Translations under genes and position numbers: made by a program
Source: Collimonas sp. OK412
Lineage (GTDB): Bacteria; Pseudomonadota; Gammaproteobacteria; Burkholderiales; Burkholderiaceae_D
Length of the DNA: 64,000 nt
Direction of reading: 5' to 3'
NCBI RefSeq assembly: GCF_900112135.1
Contig: NZ_FOLC01000001.1
Coordinates: forward strand, 248,001 to 312,000
Part shown: positions 1-9,737 of the stretch, in pieces
Numbering within the stretch: the first letter of the stretch is position 1
Layout: the number at the start of each line of letters is the position of its first letter
Notes under the pieces: model-generated
What the model was told of the DNA's origin: nothing
Seen by the model: only the letters and a program-made list of their open reading frames with translations
Databases searched by the model: none

Positions 1-360
1 TCGAACGGCACGCCCATGTTTTCCAGCGCGGCGCTGTCGCAGATCATCCGCTACTACGGCCACGCCATGCAAGGCATGATGGGTTCTTACCTGGAAAAGA
101 ACATCCAGGCGTTCATCGATATCCAGAACAAGCTCACCGAGAATTCCAAGGGTTTTTACGAAGGCAAGCCTTTCAGCCCGGAAATGTGGGCGCAGTTCAT
201 GAATGTCCAGGGGCCGATGATGCAGGGCATGATGAGCAACTACATCGAACAGAGCAAAGGCCTGTTCATCCAGATGCAGGAGCAGATGCAAAACCAGACC
301 AAGAACATGTTCGGCACTTTCCCGTTTGCGCCGCCGCCGCCGGACAAGACAAAAAAATAA
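1..360 (+). CDS. phaR: PhaR, polyhydroxyalkanoate synthesis regulator (3' part only)
   Basis: The reading frame is open from base 1, so the start lies outside the window; about 119 C-terminal residues are present. The visible part is rich in Met, Gln and Phe and repeats the pattern QGMMxxYxEQ/EK (HAMQGMMGSYLEKN and MMQGMMSNYIEQSK). This is typical of the PHB accumulation regulatory domains of PhaR, which bind polyhydroxybutyrate granules. The N-terminal DNA-binding domain is not visible. PhaR represses phasin and PHB genes and is released when granules form. It ends in PPPPDKTKK, and rimO follows on the same strand, an order often seen in Burkholderiales. The assignment rests on the C-terminal half only. 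Confidence 0.8.
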   Translation, partial: SNGTPMFSSAALSQIIRYYGHAMQGMMGSYLEKNIQAFIDIQNKLTENSKGFYEGKPFSPEMWAQFMNVQGPMMQGMMSNYIEQSKGLFIQMQEQMQNQTKNMFGTFPFAPPPPDKTKK

Positions 361-461
361 TCATTGAGCAAGCCTCGCGGCAGGTTTTTACGAACCTTGC
401 AGGGTAACCATGGCGGTGGAAGGGGTACAATAGCGACTTTGCTTTGAGCCCATCTCCCGCC

Positions 462-1865
462 ATGTCCAACGTCATCTCCGCCGCGCCAGCAGCATCGGCC
501 GCCGCACTCCCAGCACTAGCCGCCGCCCCTAAAGTCGGTTTTGTATCCCTTGGTTGTCCCAAGGCGCTGGTCGATTCCGAACAGATCCTGACCCAGCTGC
601 GCGCGGAAGGTTATGAAACTGCCAAGTCGTACCAAGGCGCCGACCTCGTAATCGTCAATACCTGCGGTTTTATTGATGCCGCAGTGCAAGAGTCGCTGGA
701 CGCCATCGGCGAAGCGCTGAGCGAAAACGGCAAGGTCATCGTGACCGGCTGCCTGGGCGCCAAGAAGGATGCCGACGGCGACGACATCATCCAGAAGATC
801 CACCCGAAGGTGCTGGAAGTGACCGGCCCGCATGCGGTCGGCGAAGTCATGTTTGCCGTGCACAAGCACCTGCCCAAGCCGCACGCGCCGTTCTTCGACC
901 TGTTGCCGCCGCAGGGCGTCAAGCTGACGCCCAAGCATTTCGCTTACCTGAAAATATCGGAAGGCTGTAACCATCGTTGCAGTTTTTGCATCATCCCGTC
1001 GATGCGCGGCGACCTGGTGTCGCGCCCGATCGCCGACGTCATGCTGGAAGCCGAGAACCTGTTCAAGGCCGGCGTCAAGGAACTGCTGGTGATTTCGCAA
1101 GATACCAGCGCCTACGGCGTCGACGTCAAGTTCCGCATGGGTTTCTGGAACGGCAAGCCGGTCAAGACCCACATGACGCAGCTGGTCACGGCGCTGGGCG
1201 AACTGGCGGCCCAGTACGGCGCCTGGGTGCGCCTGCACTACGTTTATCCTTACCCGCACGTCGACCAGATCATCCCGCTGATGGCCGAAGGCAAGGTGCT
1301 GCCGTACCTGGACGTGCCGCTGCAGCATGCCCATCCCGATGTGCTGAAGCGCATGAAACGCCCGGCCAGCGGCGAAAAGAATATCGAGCGGATCCAGGCC
1401 TGGCGCGCGATGTGCCCGGACCTGACCATCCGCTCCACGTTTATCGCCGGTTTTCCCGGCGAAACCGACGCCGAGTTCGAATACCTGCTGGATTTCCTGA
1501 AAGAGGCGGAAATCGACCGCCTCGGCTGCTTCGCCTATTCGCCGGTGGAAGGCGCCACCGCCAACGCCCTGGACAATCCGGTGCAGGAAGAACTGCGCGA
1601 AGAGCGCCGCGGCCGCGTGATGCAGCTGCAGGAGGAAATTTCCAAGAAACGCCTGCAAGCCAAGGTCGGCAAGACCATGCGCGTGCTGATCGATTCGGTC
1701 GACCGCAACGGCGGCGTCGGCCGCTCCAGCGCCGATGCGCCGGAAATCGACGGCGTGGTGTACGTCAAGCCGCCGTATGAACCGCACAAGAAGCTGGTGG
1801 TCGGCGAGTTTGTCGACGTCACCATCACCGCCTCCGATGCGCACGATTTGTGGGCCGCTGCATGA
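462..1865 (+). CDS. rimO: RimO, ribosomal protein S12 methylthiotransferase
   Basis: This 467-residue radical SAM enzyme adds a methylthio group to an aspartate of ribosomal protein S12. An N-terminal UPF0004 domain begins at [16 protein letters not shown], with its first cluster cysteine in LGCPK and others in NTCGF and VTGCLG. The radical SAM triad is CNHRCSFC at residues 169-176. A TRAM-like domain follows at the C-terminus ([11 protein letters not shown] onward). ATG at 462 is preferred; a TTG at 444 in frame would add six residues, and neither has a good ribosome binding site. A TACAAT hexamer at 426-431 could be the -10 element. The stop overlaps the next gene's start (ATGA). Confidence 0.95.
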   Translation: MSNVISAAPAASAAALPALAAAPKVGFVSLGCPKALVDSEQILTQLRAEGYETAKSYQGADLVIVNTCGFIDAAVQESLDAIGEALSENGKVIVTGCLGAKKDADGDDIIQKIHPKVLEVTGPHAVGEVMFAVHKHLPKPHAPFFDLLPPQGVKLTPKHFAYLKISEGCNHRCSFCIIPSMRGDLVSRPIADVMLEAENLFKAGVKELLVISQDTSAYGVDVKFRMGFWNGKPVKTHMTQLVTALGELAAQYGAWVRLHYVYPYPHVDQIIPLMAEGKVLPYLDVPLQHAHPDVLKRMKRPASGEKNIERIQAWRAMCPDLTIRSTFIAGFPGETDAEFEYLLDFLKEAEIDRLGCFAYSPVEGATANALDNPVQEELREERRGRVMQLQEEISKKRLQAKVGKTMRVLIDSVDRNGGVGRSSADAPEIDGVVYVKPPYEPHKKLVVGEFVDVTITASDAHDLWAAA

Positions 1866-2299
1866 CGGCAGGGAAGGTTGCTGTTGCGCTGACCTTGCTG
1901 GCTGGTTTTGCCGCCGCCCCGGTGCTGGCGGATAATCGAAATACTGCTGGCGCGCCGGCAACCGCGGTTGCGGCGCAAGACCGGTTCGCCACGCCGCTGA
2001 CCTTGCGCGGCACGCTGGGCGATGCGCAGATCGAAATGCATTTGCAGCAGAAGCCGGATCCGAGCGAAGGCATCCAGGGCAGTTATGTGATTGCCGGCCA
2101 ATCCGCTAAAATCCTGCTGGCAGGCGAATCGGACAATGCCGATATCCTCATGGAAGAATCCGTCAACGGCAAGGATGTTTCCGGCGAGTGGGCTGGCAAA
2201 CTTGTCGGCAATACTTTCAGCGGCACCTGGTCCACTACCGACGATGCAGTGACCAAGCCTTTCGCCTTGACTGTCCAGTCTCCCAGAGCCGTCAAATAA
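1862..2299 (+). CDS. Small predicted periplasmic protein
   Basis: This 145-residue protein starts at the ATG overlapping the rimO stop (ATGA), so translation is probably coupled. A signal peptide is visible at the N-terminus, ending near VLADN. The mature part is Gly/Ser/Thr-rich and looks beta-rich, with alternating patterns such as [21 protein letters not shown] and [23 protein letters not shown]. That last stretch resembles the GxxxGxxxSGTW pattern of small lipocalin-like or eight-stranded extracytoplasmic beta proteins. I do not recognise a named family and assign no function. Confidence 0.7.
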   Translation: MTAGKVAVALTLLAGFAAAPVLADNRNTAGAPATAVAAQDRFATPLTLRGTLGDAQIEMHLQQKPDPSEGIQGSYVIAGQSAKILLAGESDNADILMEESVNGKDVSGEWAGKLVGNTFSGTWSTTDDAVTKPFALTVQSPRAVK

Positions 2300-2313
2300 A
2301 ACCATCATTGAAC

Positions 2314-3477
2314 ATGGCAAAGAAGAATCCTCAAACCGCATTGATGCACAGCGACTACACCGCGCCGGCAGGTTTTGACGCTTTTCCGGTAGCGATCCAC
2401 CACGCCTCCACCGTGCTGTTCAAGAATGTCGCGGCAATGCGCGCGCGCGAGTGGCAGGAAAAGAACAGTTATACCTACGGCCTGCACGGCACGCCGACTT
2501 CCTTCACGCTGGAAGCGCGCCTGGCGGAAATCGAGGGCGGCCAGCATTGCCTGCTGGCGCCTAGCGGGCTGGCGGCGATCACCATGGTCGACCTGGCCTT
2601 GCTGAAGAGCGGCGACGACGTGCTGTTGCCGGACAATGTGTACAACCCGAATCGCGAGCTGGGCAACTGGCTGTCCAAGGATTTCGGCATTACCGCTCGC
2701 TATTACGATCCGATGGCCGGCGCCGGCATCGCCGGCCTGATCCAGCCGAACACCCGCCTGGTCTGGACCGAGGCGCCGGGTTCGGTATCGATGGAAGTGC
2801 CGGACCTGCCCGCCATCTGCGCCGCGGCGCACGCCAAGGGCGTGCTGGTGGCGATAGACAATACCTGGTCGGCCGGCCTGGCGTTGCGCGCTTTCGACCT
2901 GGGCGTTGACATCGTGATGCAGGCGCTGACCAAATACCAGTCGGGCGGATCGGATGTGCTGATGGGCGCCGTGGTCACCCGGGATCCGGCCTTGAACCAG
3001 AAGCTGCAGCTCGCGCACATGCGGCTCGGTTTCGGCGTCGGCATGGATGACGCTTACCTCGTCTTGCGCAGCCTGCCGACCATGAAACTGCGCTTCGACG
3101 CGCACGACGCCGGCGCGCGCACGGTTGCCGCCTGGCTGCAGCAGCAGGCGCAGATCAGCCGGGTATTGCATCCGGCTTTTGCGGACTGCCCGGGACATGA
3201 AAACTGGAAGCGCGATTTCACCGGCGCGGGCGGCCTGTTTTCAGTGCTGTTCGATGCCCGCTATAGCGAAGAGCAGACCGACCGTTTCGTCGACAGCCTG
3301 AAACTGTTCAAGATCGGCTACAGCTGGGGCGGCGCCAACAGCCTGTGCGTTCCTTACCGGATCCAGGGCATGCGCAAGAACTGGCAGGACCAGGGCACGC
3401 TGGTGCGCTTCAATATCGGCCTGGAAGATCCGCAGGACCTGATTGCCGATATCGAGCAAGCTTTCAACCTGATGTAA
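2314..3477 (+). CDS. metC: Cystathionine beta-lyase-type PLP enzyme (MetC)
   Basis: This 387-residue member of the Cys/Met metabolism PLP-dependent family probably cleaves cystathionine to homocysteine, pyruvate and ammonia in methionine synthesis. Seen: the tyrosine/arginine phosphate-binding region YGLHGTPT, AIDNTWSAG with the aspartate that contacts the PLP ring nitrogen, and the Schiff-base lysine in ALTKYQSGGSDVLMG (Lys207). The C-terminus has the GYSWGGANSLC motif typical of MetC rather than MetB. Length fits MetC (about 390). ATG at 2314 is used; upstream in-frame sequence overlaps the preceding gene. The ring sequence is SGGSD where many relatives have GGHSD. Confidence 0.88.
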   Translation: MAKKNPQTALMHSDYTAPAGFDAFPVAIHHASTVLFKNVAAMRAREWQEKNSYTYGLHGTPTSFTLEARLAEIEGGQHCLLAPSGLAAITMVDLALLKSGDDVLLPDNVYNPNRELGNWLSKDFGITARYYDPMAGAGIAGLIQPNTRLVWTEAPGSVSMEVPDLPAICAAAHAKGVLVAIDNTWSAGLALRAFDLGVDIVMQALTKYQSGGSDVLMGAVVTRDPALNQKLQLAHMRLGFGVGMDDAYLVLRSLPTMKLRFDAHDAGARTVAAWLQQQAQISRVLHPAFADCPGHENWKRDFTGAGGLFSVLFDARYSEEQTDRFVDSLKLFKIGYSWGGANSLCVPYRIQGMRKNWQDQGTLVRFNIGLEDPQDLIADIEQAFNLM

Positions 3478-3522
3478 TGCAATGCGTGGCCAGGCCACGA
3501 CGGCTTCAGCGAGCAAAAAAAT

Positions 3523-3550
3523 GCCGATCCAGACAGATCGGCTTTTTTTT
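3523..3550 (+). terminator. Rho-independent terminator after metC
   Basis: A 7-bp perfect stem GCCGATC/GATCGGC with loop CAGACA is followed directly by a run of eight or more T, about 45 bases after the metC stop. An A run on the other side (3515-3521) may let it also act on the minus strand for the convergent acetyltransferase gene. Confidence 0.88.
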
Positions 3551-3574
3551 TCGCCTGCAGCTTGGGCCTGTAGT

Positions 3575-4129
3575 TCAGGTCAGCTGCTGACGCATATAAA
3601 CGGCAGCGCCCTGATTTCCTTGCACTTGATAGCTGGCCAGGTTTTCCCTGGCGGGAGATGGCGGGGATTCTACAGCGGCATAACCTAGCGTTTCCCAGAA
3701 TACCTGCGACCGTTGCACCGACACCAGCGCGCTCCAGCGCAAACCGTCTGCGCGCGCGTGTTCCAGTGCAGCCGTTGCCAAGGCATTGGCAGCCCGCCGG
3801 CCGCGCGCATCCGGTGCAACGGCCAGGTCATGCAGGTACAGGCAGTCGGGCGCCGCAGGAATCGTGAAGGGATGATCCAGCGCGGTGACGGCGTCCTTGC
3901 TTGAAGGGTAGCTGAACAGATAGGCGCCGGCGCCTTGCCCTGGTCCTGACCATATCCAGCAAGTCGCCGGGGCCAGGGCGAGGCGGGCGCGGAATACGGC
4001 TTCCGACTCGAGCATCGGTTCCGGATAGCATTCTGCCTGGATCCGCATGACGGCAGGAATGTCGCGGTCAGACATCGCCCGCACCGCGCCATGGCTTGCC
4101 GCCGGCCGTTTTTTGCTAGATGGAATCAA
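3575..4129 (-). CDS. GNAT-family N-acetyltransferase
   Basis: A 184-residue GNAT-fold protein predicted to transfer an acetyl group from acetyl-CoA to an unknown amine. The strand LYLHDLAVAPDARGRRAANALATAAL carries the acetyl-CoA pyrophosphate-binding loop (Arg-Gly-Arg-Arg-Ala form of Q/RxxGxG/A), and VFWETLGYAAV is the C-terminal GNAT motif. The best start is the TTG at 4129, which overlaps the stop of the upstream gene (TTGA). A start at the ATG at 4075 would cut off the first beta strand (AVRAMSDRDI). The substrate cannot be read from the sequence. It is probably co-transcribed with the small membrane protein upstream. Confidence 0.82.
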   Translation of the reverse strand: MIPSSKKRPAASHGAVRAMSDRDIPAVMRIQAECYPEPMLESEAVFRARLALAPATCWIWSGPGQGAGAYLFSYPSSKDAVTALDHPFTIPAAPDCLYLHDLAVAPDARGRRAANALATAALEHARADGLRWSALVSVQRSQVFWETLGYAAVESPPSPARENLASYQVQGNQGAAVYMRQQLT

Positions 4130-4488
4130 GCAGGCATTGCCTTGTTGTCATTCAAATCCACCAGGCCCTTGATCAGGCGATAACCCTTCCACAGCCAGGC
4201 AATGCCCCACACGGCGAAAGCCAGCGGGATGCCAAGCACGGTCAGGAACAGGGCGCCGCCGACCACCATCCACAGCAGGTACCACCAGAACGAGCGGATT
4301 TGCCAGTTATGGTGGCTGTACACAAAGGTGTCGGCCGCATCCGAGCGTTTGACGTAGTTGATGATCAGGGGGATCCAGGACAGCGCTCCCAGGGAAAACA
4401 GCAGGCTGGCGGCATGAAACAGGTAGAGCCACCAGGCGAGATTTTTCTCGGAATGCAGCTTGCTATCGAAGACTAGTTCTTGGGCCAT
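4126..4488 (-). CDS. Small integral membrane protein (DUF4870/Tic20-like)
   Basis: This 120-residue protein has three hydrophobic segments: around residues 19-46, 67-88 and 89-104. A conserved-looking loop between the first two reads VYSHHNWQIRSFWW. The size and the His/Asn/Gln/Arg loop fit the DUF4870/Tic20-like group of small bacterial membrane proteins; the assignment is by pattern only. Its stop overlaps the TTG start of the acetyltransferase gene, so the two form an operon. Confidence 0.7.
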   Translation of the reverse strand: MAQELVFDSKLHSEKNLAWWLYLFHAASLLFSLGALSWIPLIINYVKRSDAADTFVYSHHNWQIRSFWWYLLWMVVGGALFLTVLGIPLAFAVWGIAWLWKGYRLIKGLVDLNDNKAMPA

Positions 4489-4530
4489 GACTGTCCTTTA
4501 CGTTAAGAGAGGCGCTGGATTCTTCAGGAA

Positions 4531-5388
4531 TTACGCCAATATAGGCAAGATGCCATCCAAACCGACAAAATTCAAGGCCACGCTCGCTTGCGCGCGCACC
4601 ACAGGCTTGGCGCGGAAGGCTACCGACAGGCCGGCGATCTTCATCATGGCCAGGTCGTTGGCGCCGTCGCCCATGACAATCGCCTGGCTTGGCGCGATGC
4701 CCAGTTCGGCGCAAACGCGTTCGACCGTCGATTTTTTCTCCTCGGCGTTGACGATGCCGCCCAGCACTTTCCCGGTCAGCTTGCCGTCGACGATTTCCAG
4801 CACGTTGGAATGGCTGTAATCGAGTCCGAGAGCGGCTTTCATGTGATCGGTGAAGAACGTGAAGCCGCCCGACACCAGCAAGGTCTTGAGGCCGGCCGCC
4901 TTGACTGCCGCCAGCATGGTTTCCGCGCCTGGCGACAACTGCAGCCGTTCGTCCAGCACCCGTTGCAGCGCCGACGCATCCAGGCCTTTGAGCAAGGCCA
5001 CGCGCCGGGTCAGGCTTTCATTGAATTCCAGCTCGCCGCGCATCGCCGCTTCGGTAATCGCCGAGACTTGCGGCTTCAAGCCTTGCATGTCGGCGATTTC
5101 ATCGATGCATTCGATCGTGATCAGGGTCGAATCCATGTCCATCGCCAGCAACTTGAAATCATCCAGTTTCGGCGCCGCCGGCAGCCAGGCGCAGTCGATC
5201 CGGGCGCCGTAGCAGGCGGCGTCGATCAGCGTCTTCAGGCTGTCGGAATAGTCGACGCCATCGCAACGCCAGGCATGGCGGCCGGCGCTGCTGATATCGG
5301 CCGCGGCAACGCCGGCCAGGTTGGCGATACGGTCGATGGCGCTGCTGGTGCTACGTTCTGCGCTCAGGCTTTGCAAGATGAGATTCAT
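4531..5388 (-). CDS. serB: SerB, phosphoserine phosphatase
   Basis: A 285-residue HAD-superfamily phosphatase that completes serine biosynthesis by removing phosphate from L-phosphoserine. Motif I is DMDSTLI at 84-90, containing the nucleophile and general acid aspartates. SGGFTFF gives motif II, a lysine near AEEKKST gives motif III, and GDGANDLAMM gives motif IV. The N-terminal ~75 residues form the ACT-like regulatory extension typical of proteobacterial SerB. It lies immediately downstream of mfd on the same strand. Confidence 0.95.
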   Translation of the reverse strand: MNLILQSLSAERSTSSAIDRIANLAGVAAADISSAGRHAWRCDGVDYSDSLKTLIDAACYGARIDCAWLPAAPKLDDFKLLAMDMDSTLITIECIDEIADMQGLKPQVSAITEAAMRGELEFNESLTRRVALLKGLDASALQRVLDERLQLSPGAETMLAAVKAAGLKTLLVSGGFTFFTDHMKAALGLDYSHSNVLEIVDGKLTGKVLGGIVNAEEKKSTVERVCAELGIAPSQAIVMGDGANDLAMMKIAGLSVAFRAKPVVRAQASVALNFVGLDGILPILA

Positions 5389-5438
5389 GTGTCTGGTTTG
5401 GTTTCTGGAAATTCAAATAATCGGATAACGGCGCAAGA

Positions 5439-8400
5439 TCATCCCGCCAGGGCTTTGATGGTGGCCTTGACCTGGGTCAGGCGCGCCGCCAGGTCCGGCA
5501 TGCTGACGGTGATGCGCAATTTGTCCTGGCCGTTGAGCTTGATATGGCGGTTCTTCTGGATCAGGTCGATGATGCGCATGGCGTCGATCGGCGGATTCGG
5601 CACGAACTGCAGCAGCGCGGAGTCGGTATGCGCATCGATCTTGACGATGCCTATCGATTTCGCGGCGATCCGCAAGCGATGGGTTTCGACCAAGGCTTTG
5701 GCCGGATCCGGCAGCTTGCCGAAGCGGTCGATCAATTCTTCCTGCAGGTCGTCGATCTTGTCCTGGCCGTCGCAATTGGCCAGCCGCTTGTAGATCGACA
5801 GCCGCTCGTGGACGTCGCCGCAATAATCGTTGGGCAGCAGGGCCGGCACGTGCAGGTTGATTTCGGTGGTGCTCGAAAGCGGCGCCGCCAAATCCGGCTC
5901 CTTGCCGTTCTTCAATGAGCGTACGGCTTCGTTGAGCATGTCGGAATACAGCTGGAAACCGATCTCGTGCATTTCGCCTGACTGGTTATCGCCCAGCACC
6001 TCGCCGGCGCCGCGGATTTCCAGGTCGTGCATGGCCAGGTAGAAACCGCTGCCGAGTTCTTCCATCTGCTGGATCGCATCCAGCCGGCGCTGCGCCAGCT
6101 TGGTCAAGCCCTGGACGTCGTGCACCAGCAGGTAGGCGTATGCCTGGTGGTGCGACCGGCCGACGCGGCCGCGCAACTGGTGCAATTGCGCCAGGCCGAA
6201 CTTGTCGGCGCGGTGCATGATGATGGTGTTGGCGGTGGGGACGTCGATGCCGGTTTCGATAATGGTGGTGCACAGCAGGATGTTGAAACGCTGGGCCACG
6301 AAATCGCGCATGACTTTTTCCAGGTCGCGCTCATGCATCTGGCCGTGGGCGATGGCGATGCGCGCTTCCGGCAGCAGCGCTTCCAGCATCGCCTTGCGGT
6401 TCTGGATGGTTTCGACTTCATTGTGCAGGAAGTAGACCTGGCCGCCGCGCTTCAATTCGCGCAGGCAGGCTTCGCGGATCGTCGATTCGCCCTCGCTGCG
6501 GACGAAGGTCTTGATCGCCAGGCGCTTTTGCGGCGCGGTGGCGATGATCGAGAATTCGCGCAAGCCTTCCAGCGCCATGCCCAAGGTACGGGGGATCGGC
6601 GTTGCGGTCAGCGTCAAGACGTCGACTTCGGCGCGCAGCGCCTTGAGCGTTTCTTTCTGGCGAACGCCGAAGCGGTGTTCCTCGTCGATGATGACCAGCC
6701 CCAGGCGCGAAAACTTGATATCGTCGGACAGCAGTTTATGGGTGCCGATCACGATATCCAGGGTGCCGTCGGCCATGCCCTTGATCGCCTGCGTGACTTC
6801 CTTGCCGCTGCGGAAACGCGACAGCTCCGCAATCTTTACCGGCCAGTCGGCGAAACGGTCGGCGAAGGTTTGCGCGTGCTGTTCCGCCAGCAAGGTGGTC
6901 GGCGCCAGGATCGCGACCTGCTTGCCGCCGAGCACGGCGACAAAGGCGGCGCGCAGCGCGACCTCGGTCTTGCCGAAGCCGACGTCGCCGCAGATCAGGC
7001 GATCCATCGGCTTGCCGCTGGTCATGTCCTTGATCACGGCATTGATGGCGGCAGCCTGGTCGGCGGTTTCTTCAAAGCCGAAACTTTCAGAAAAAGCCTC
7101 GTAGTCGTGCGCTGAATATTCGAACGCATGGCCTTGGCGCAAGGCGCGCCGCGCATACAGGTTCAACAGTTCGGCGGCGGTGTCGCGTACTTGCTGCGCA
7201 GCCTTGCGCTTGGCTTTTTCCCACTGGCCGGAGCCGAGCGCATGCAGCGGCGCATCTTCCGGCGAGGCGCCGGAGTAGCGCGAAATCACATGCAGCTGGG
7301 ATACCGGCACGTAAAGCTTGGTGTCCTTGGCGTATTCCAGGTGCAGGAATTCGGTTTCGCCTTCGCCCAGGTCCATGCTGAGCAAGCCCATGTAGCGGCC
7401 GATGCCATGGTTGATGTGCACCACCGGATCGCCGATCTTGAGTTCGGACAGGTCGCGCACCATGGATTCGACCTGGGTGACGCCTTCCTGTTTTTTCTTG
7501 CCGATGCGGCGGCCGGAGCCAGCATACAGTTCGGTTTCGGTGATGAATGTGAATTGCGGCAGTTCAAAGCCGGCATGCAAGGGCGCCACGCCCAGCATCA
7601 GTTTTTTTTCCGACGTGGTGAAGTCGGCGTAACCGTCGCACAGCGCCAGCGGCAGGTCGTATTCGTTGAAATACTGTTGCAAGGTTTCGCGGCGGCCATT
7701 CGATTCGGCGCAGATCATCACGCGCCGCTCGCTTTGCAGCAGGTAGGCGCGCAGGTTGGTCAGCGGGTCGTCGATGCGGCGGTTGACGGCGATATTCGGG
7801 ATGGGCGCCGACAGTTCGGAAGCGGCGTCGCTGTGCTGGATCACCCAGCGGCCGTAAGGCTTGGCCTGGCTGAAGAAATTTTCGTCGGTCAGGAACAGCG
7901 CTTCCGGCGCCAGCAAAGGGCGCTCGCGGTCCGACTTCAGGAATCTGTAGCGTGACTGGGTGTCGCTCCAGAAACGCTGGATGGCGCCGTCGATATCGCC
8001 GACCAGGGCAAACATGGCGGTGTCAGGCAGGTACTCGAACAACGTCGCGGTGTCTTCGAAAAACAGCGGCAGGTAATACTCGATGCCGGCCGAGGCGATG
8101 CCGTTGCCGATATCCTTGTAGATCGCGGAGCGCGACGGGTCGCCTTCGAACACTTCGCGCCAGCGGCTGCGGAAAGCCGAGCGCGCCGCTTCGTCCATCG
8201 GGAATTCGCGGCCCGGCAGCAGCCTGACTTCTCTCACCGGATACATCGAACGCTGGGTGTCGGCGTCGAATGTGCGTATGGTTTCGATGGCGTCGCCGAA
8301 CAGGTCGAGCCGGTACGGCAGCACGGATCCCATCGGGAAAATGTCGATCAGGCCGCCGCGCACCGAATATTCGCCGGGCGACATGACCTGGTTGACATTG

Positions 8401-8879
8401 CTGTAGCCGGCCAGGGTCAGCTGCGATTTCAGGCGCGCTTCATCCAGCGTCTCGCCTTGCTTGAAAAAGAAGGTGTAGCCTGCCAGGAAGGACGGTGGCG
8501 CCATCTTGACCAGGGCGGTGGTAGCGGGAACCAGCAGCACGTCGCATTGGCCGCTCTGCACCTCGTACAAGGTCGCCAGCCGCTCCGACACCAGGTCCTG
8601 GTGCGGCGAGAAGGCGTCGTAGGGCAGGGTTTCCCAGTCCGGCAGCAAGTGGCAGCGCAAGCCGTTGGGTTCGTCGCCGCCGGCCTGGAACCAGGGGATT
8701 TCGGTGCGCAGCCGCTGGCCGTCGGTGGCGTCGGCCACGATCACCACCAGCATCCTTTGCTGCGCCTTGAGCGCCAGCGCGGCTTGCGCCAATGCATAGG
8801 CATCAGCCGAGCCGTGCAGGGCCGGCAAGACAAAACGGGATGCCGGCCTGGGCAGCAATTTTTCTAGATCAAAGGACAT
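5439..8879 (-). CDS. mfd: Mfd, transcription-repair coupling factor
   Basis: At 1146 residues this has the full family length. Mfd releases RNA polymerase stalled at DNA lesions and recruits UvrA. Domains in order: an N-terminal UvrB-like module (residues ~1-340), the RNA polymerase-interacting CarD-like RID (IGDPVVHINHGIGRYMGL onward), the helicase core with Walker A GDVGFGKTEVALRAA and DEEH box IIDEEHRFGVRQKE, motif III TATPIPRT, motif VI QLRGRVGRS, and the C-terminal TRCF domain (DLQEELIDRFGKLP). No disruption is seen. Confidence 0.97.
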   Translation of the reverse strand: MSFDLEKLLPRPASRFVLPALHGSADAYALAQAALALKAQQRMLVVIVADATDGQRLRTEIPWFQAGGDEPNGLRCHLLPDWETLPYDAFSPHQDLVSERLATLYEVQSGQCDVLLVPATTALVKMAPPSFLAGYTFFFKQGETLDEARLKSQLTLAGYSNVNQVMSPGEYSVRGGLIDIFPMGSVLPYRLDLFGDAIETIRTFDADTQRSMYPVREVRLLPGREFPMDEAARSAFRSRWREVFEGDPSRSAIYKDIGNGIASAGIEYYLPLFFEDTATLFEYLPDTAMFALVGDIDGAIQRFWSDTQSRYRFLKSDRERPLLAPEALFLTDENFFSQAKPYGRWVIQHSDAASELSAPIPNIAVNRRIDDPLTNLRAYLLQSERRVMICAESNGRRETLQQYFNEYDLPLALCDGYADFTTSEKKLMLGVAPLHAGFELPQFTFITETELYAGSGRRIGKKKQEGVTQVESMVRDLSELKIGDPVVHINHGIGRYMGLLSMDLGEGETEFLHLEYAKDTKLYVPVSQLHVISRYSGASPEDAPLHALGSGQWEKAKRKAAQQVRDTAAELLNLYARRALRQGHAFEYSAHDYEAFSESFGFEETADQAAAINAVIKDMTSGKPMDRLICGDVGFGKTEVALRAAFVAVLGGKQVAILAPTTLLAEQHAQTFADRFADWPVKIAELSRFRSGKEVTQAIKGMADGTLDIVIGTHKLLSDDIKFSRLGLVIIDEEHRFGVRQKETLKALRAEVDVLTLTATPIPRTLGMALEGLREFSIIATAPQKRLAIKTFVRSEGESTIREACLRELKRGGQVYFLHNEVETIQNRKAMLEALLPEARIAIAHGQMHERDLEKVMRDFVAQRFNILLCTTIIETGIDVPTANTIIMHRADKFGLAQLHQLRGRVGRSHHQAYAYLLVHDVQGLTKLAQRRLDAIQQMEELGSGFYLAMHDLEIRGAGEVLGDNQSGEMHEIGFQLYSDMLNEAVRSLKNGKEPDLAAPLSSTTEINLHVPALLPNDYCGDVHERLSIYKRLANCDGQDKIDDLQEELIDRFGKLPDPAKALVETHRLRIAAKSIGIVKIDAHTDSALLQFVPNPPIDAMRIIDLIQKNRHIKLNGQDKLRITVSMPDLAARLTQVKATIKALAG

Positions 8880-8945
8880 TGGGGCCTATTGTGCAAGCCT
8901 GCAAGCGTGTCGATAGTGGTCAAAAAAAGCCACAATACGCCTGAT

Positions 8946-8974
8946 TTGACAGTTAAAATTCAGAGCCGCATTAT
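8946..8974 (+). promoter_or_regulatory. Candidate sigma-70 promoter for ispD-ispF
   Basis: A perfect -35 hexamer TTGACA at 8946-8951 is followed after 17 bases by CATTAT (four of six matches to TATAAT) at 8969-8974, about 40 bases before the ispD start. It lies in the divergent region between mfd and ispD. Inferred from consensus only. Confidence 0.5.
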
Positions 8975-9013
8975 AAACCACTGCCCTTAAACCGGATTCC
9001 CCCGAGATTGTGC

Positions 9014-9712
9014 ATGAATTCATCCCGCTATTTTGCCCTGATTCCTGCCGCCGGCATCGGTGCCCGCATAGGCACGGATATCCCTAAGCAATATATGCCG
9101 CTGGCCGGCCAGCCGATGCTGATGCATGTGCTGGACACGTTTGCCGCTGCCGGCGCAATCAGCCATGTGTTTGTCGTAGTCAGCGCCGATGACGGTTATA
9201 TCGCCGGCCTGATGGCGGCGGCGCCGCATCTGCAAGGACGGGTAACGCTGTTGTTCCACGGCGGCGCCACGCGCCGGGACTCGGTGTTGAACGGCCTGCA
9301 AGCGATCCGCGAAGAGGTTGGCGACGACGACTGGGTGCTGGTGCATGACGCCGCCCGGCCGGGCCTGACCTGCGCCCTGATCGAGCGCCTGGTTGAAACC
9401 CTGCGCGACGACCTGGTTGGCGGTTTGCTGGCGTTGCCGGTGGTCGATACCCTGAAACGCGGCGACCTGAACGCACGCGTGGCCCAAACCGTGGAGCGCG
9501 CCGAACTGTGGGCGGCGCAGACGCCGCAAATGTTCCGCTACGGCATGCTGCTGCGCGCCTTGACCCTGGCCGAAGCGGTTACCGACGAAGCCAGCGCGGT
9601 CGAGCAACTGGGCCTGCAGCCGCGCCTGGTCGAGGGCAGCCCGCGCAATTTCAAGGTGACCTTGCCGCACGACGTGGCGTTGGCAGAGATGTTTCTAAAG
9701 GAAGAATTTTGA
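9014..9712 (+). CDS. ispD: IspD, 2-C-methyl-D-erythritol 4-phosphate cytidylyltransferase
   Basis: A 232-residue cytidylyltransferase of the MEP isoprenoid pathway that makes CDP-methylerythritol. The nucleotide-binding start [13 protein letters not shown] (usually AAGxGxRxG), [22 protein letters not shown] and QTPQMFR are all present. ATG at 9014 is preferred over an in-frame TTG two codons upstream. It is followed by ispF after 25 bases, forming the usual ispDF pair. Confidence 0.96.
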   Translation: MNSSRYFALIPAAGIGARIGTDIPKQYMPLAGQPMLMHVLDTFAAAGAISHVFVVVSADDGYIAGLMAAAPHLQGRVTLLFHGGATRRDSVLNGLQAIREEVGDDDWVLVHDAARPGLTCALIERLVETLRDDLVGGLLALPVVDTLKRGDLNARVAQTVERAELWAAQTPQMFRYGMLLRALTLAEAVTDEASAVEQLGLQPRLVEGSPRNFKVTLPHDVALAEMFLKEEF

Positions 9713-9737
9713 AGTTACTGAATTTGAAGGGGTACGC

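Noticed and set aside
516-1961. Long minus-strand open frame opposite rimO
   Set aside because: It is antisense to a well-supported gene and has the His/Gln/Arg-rich composition typical of reversed high-GC coding sequence.
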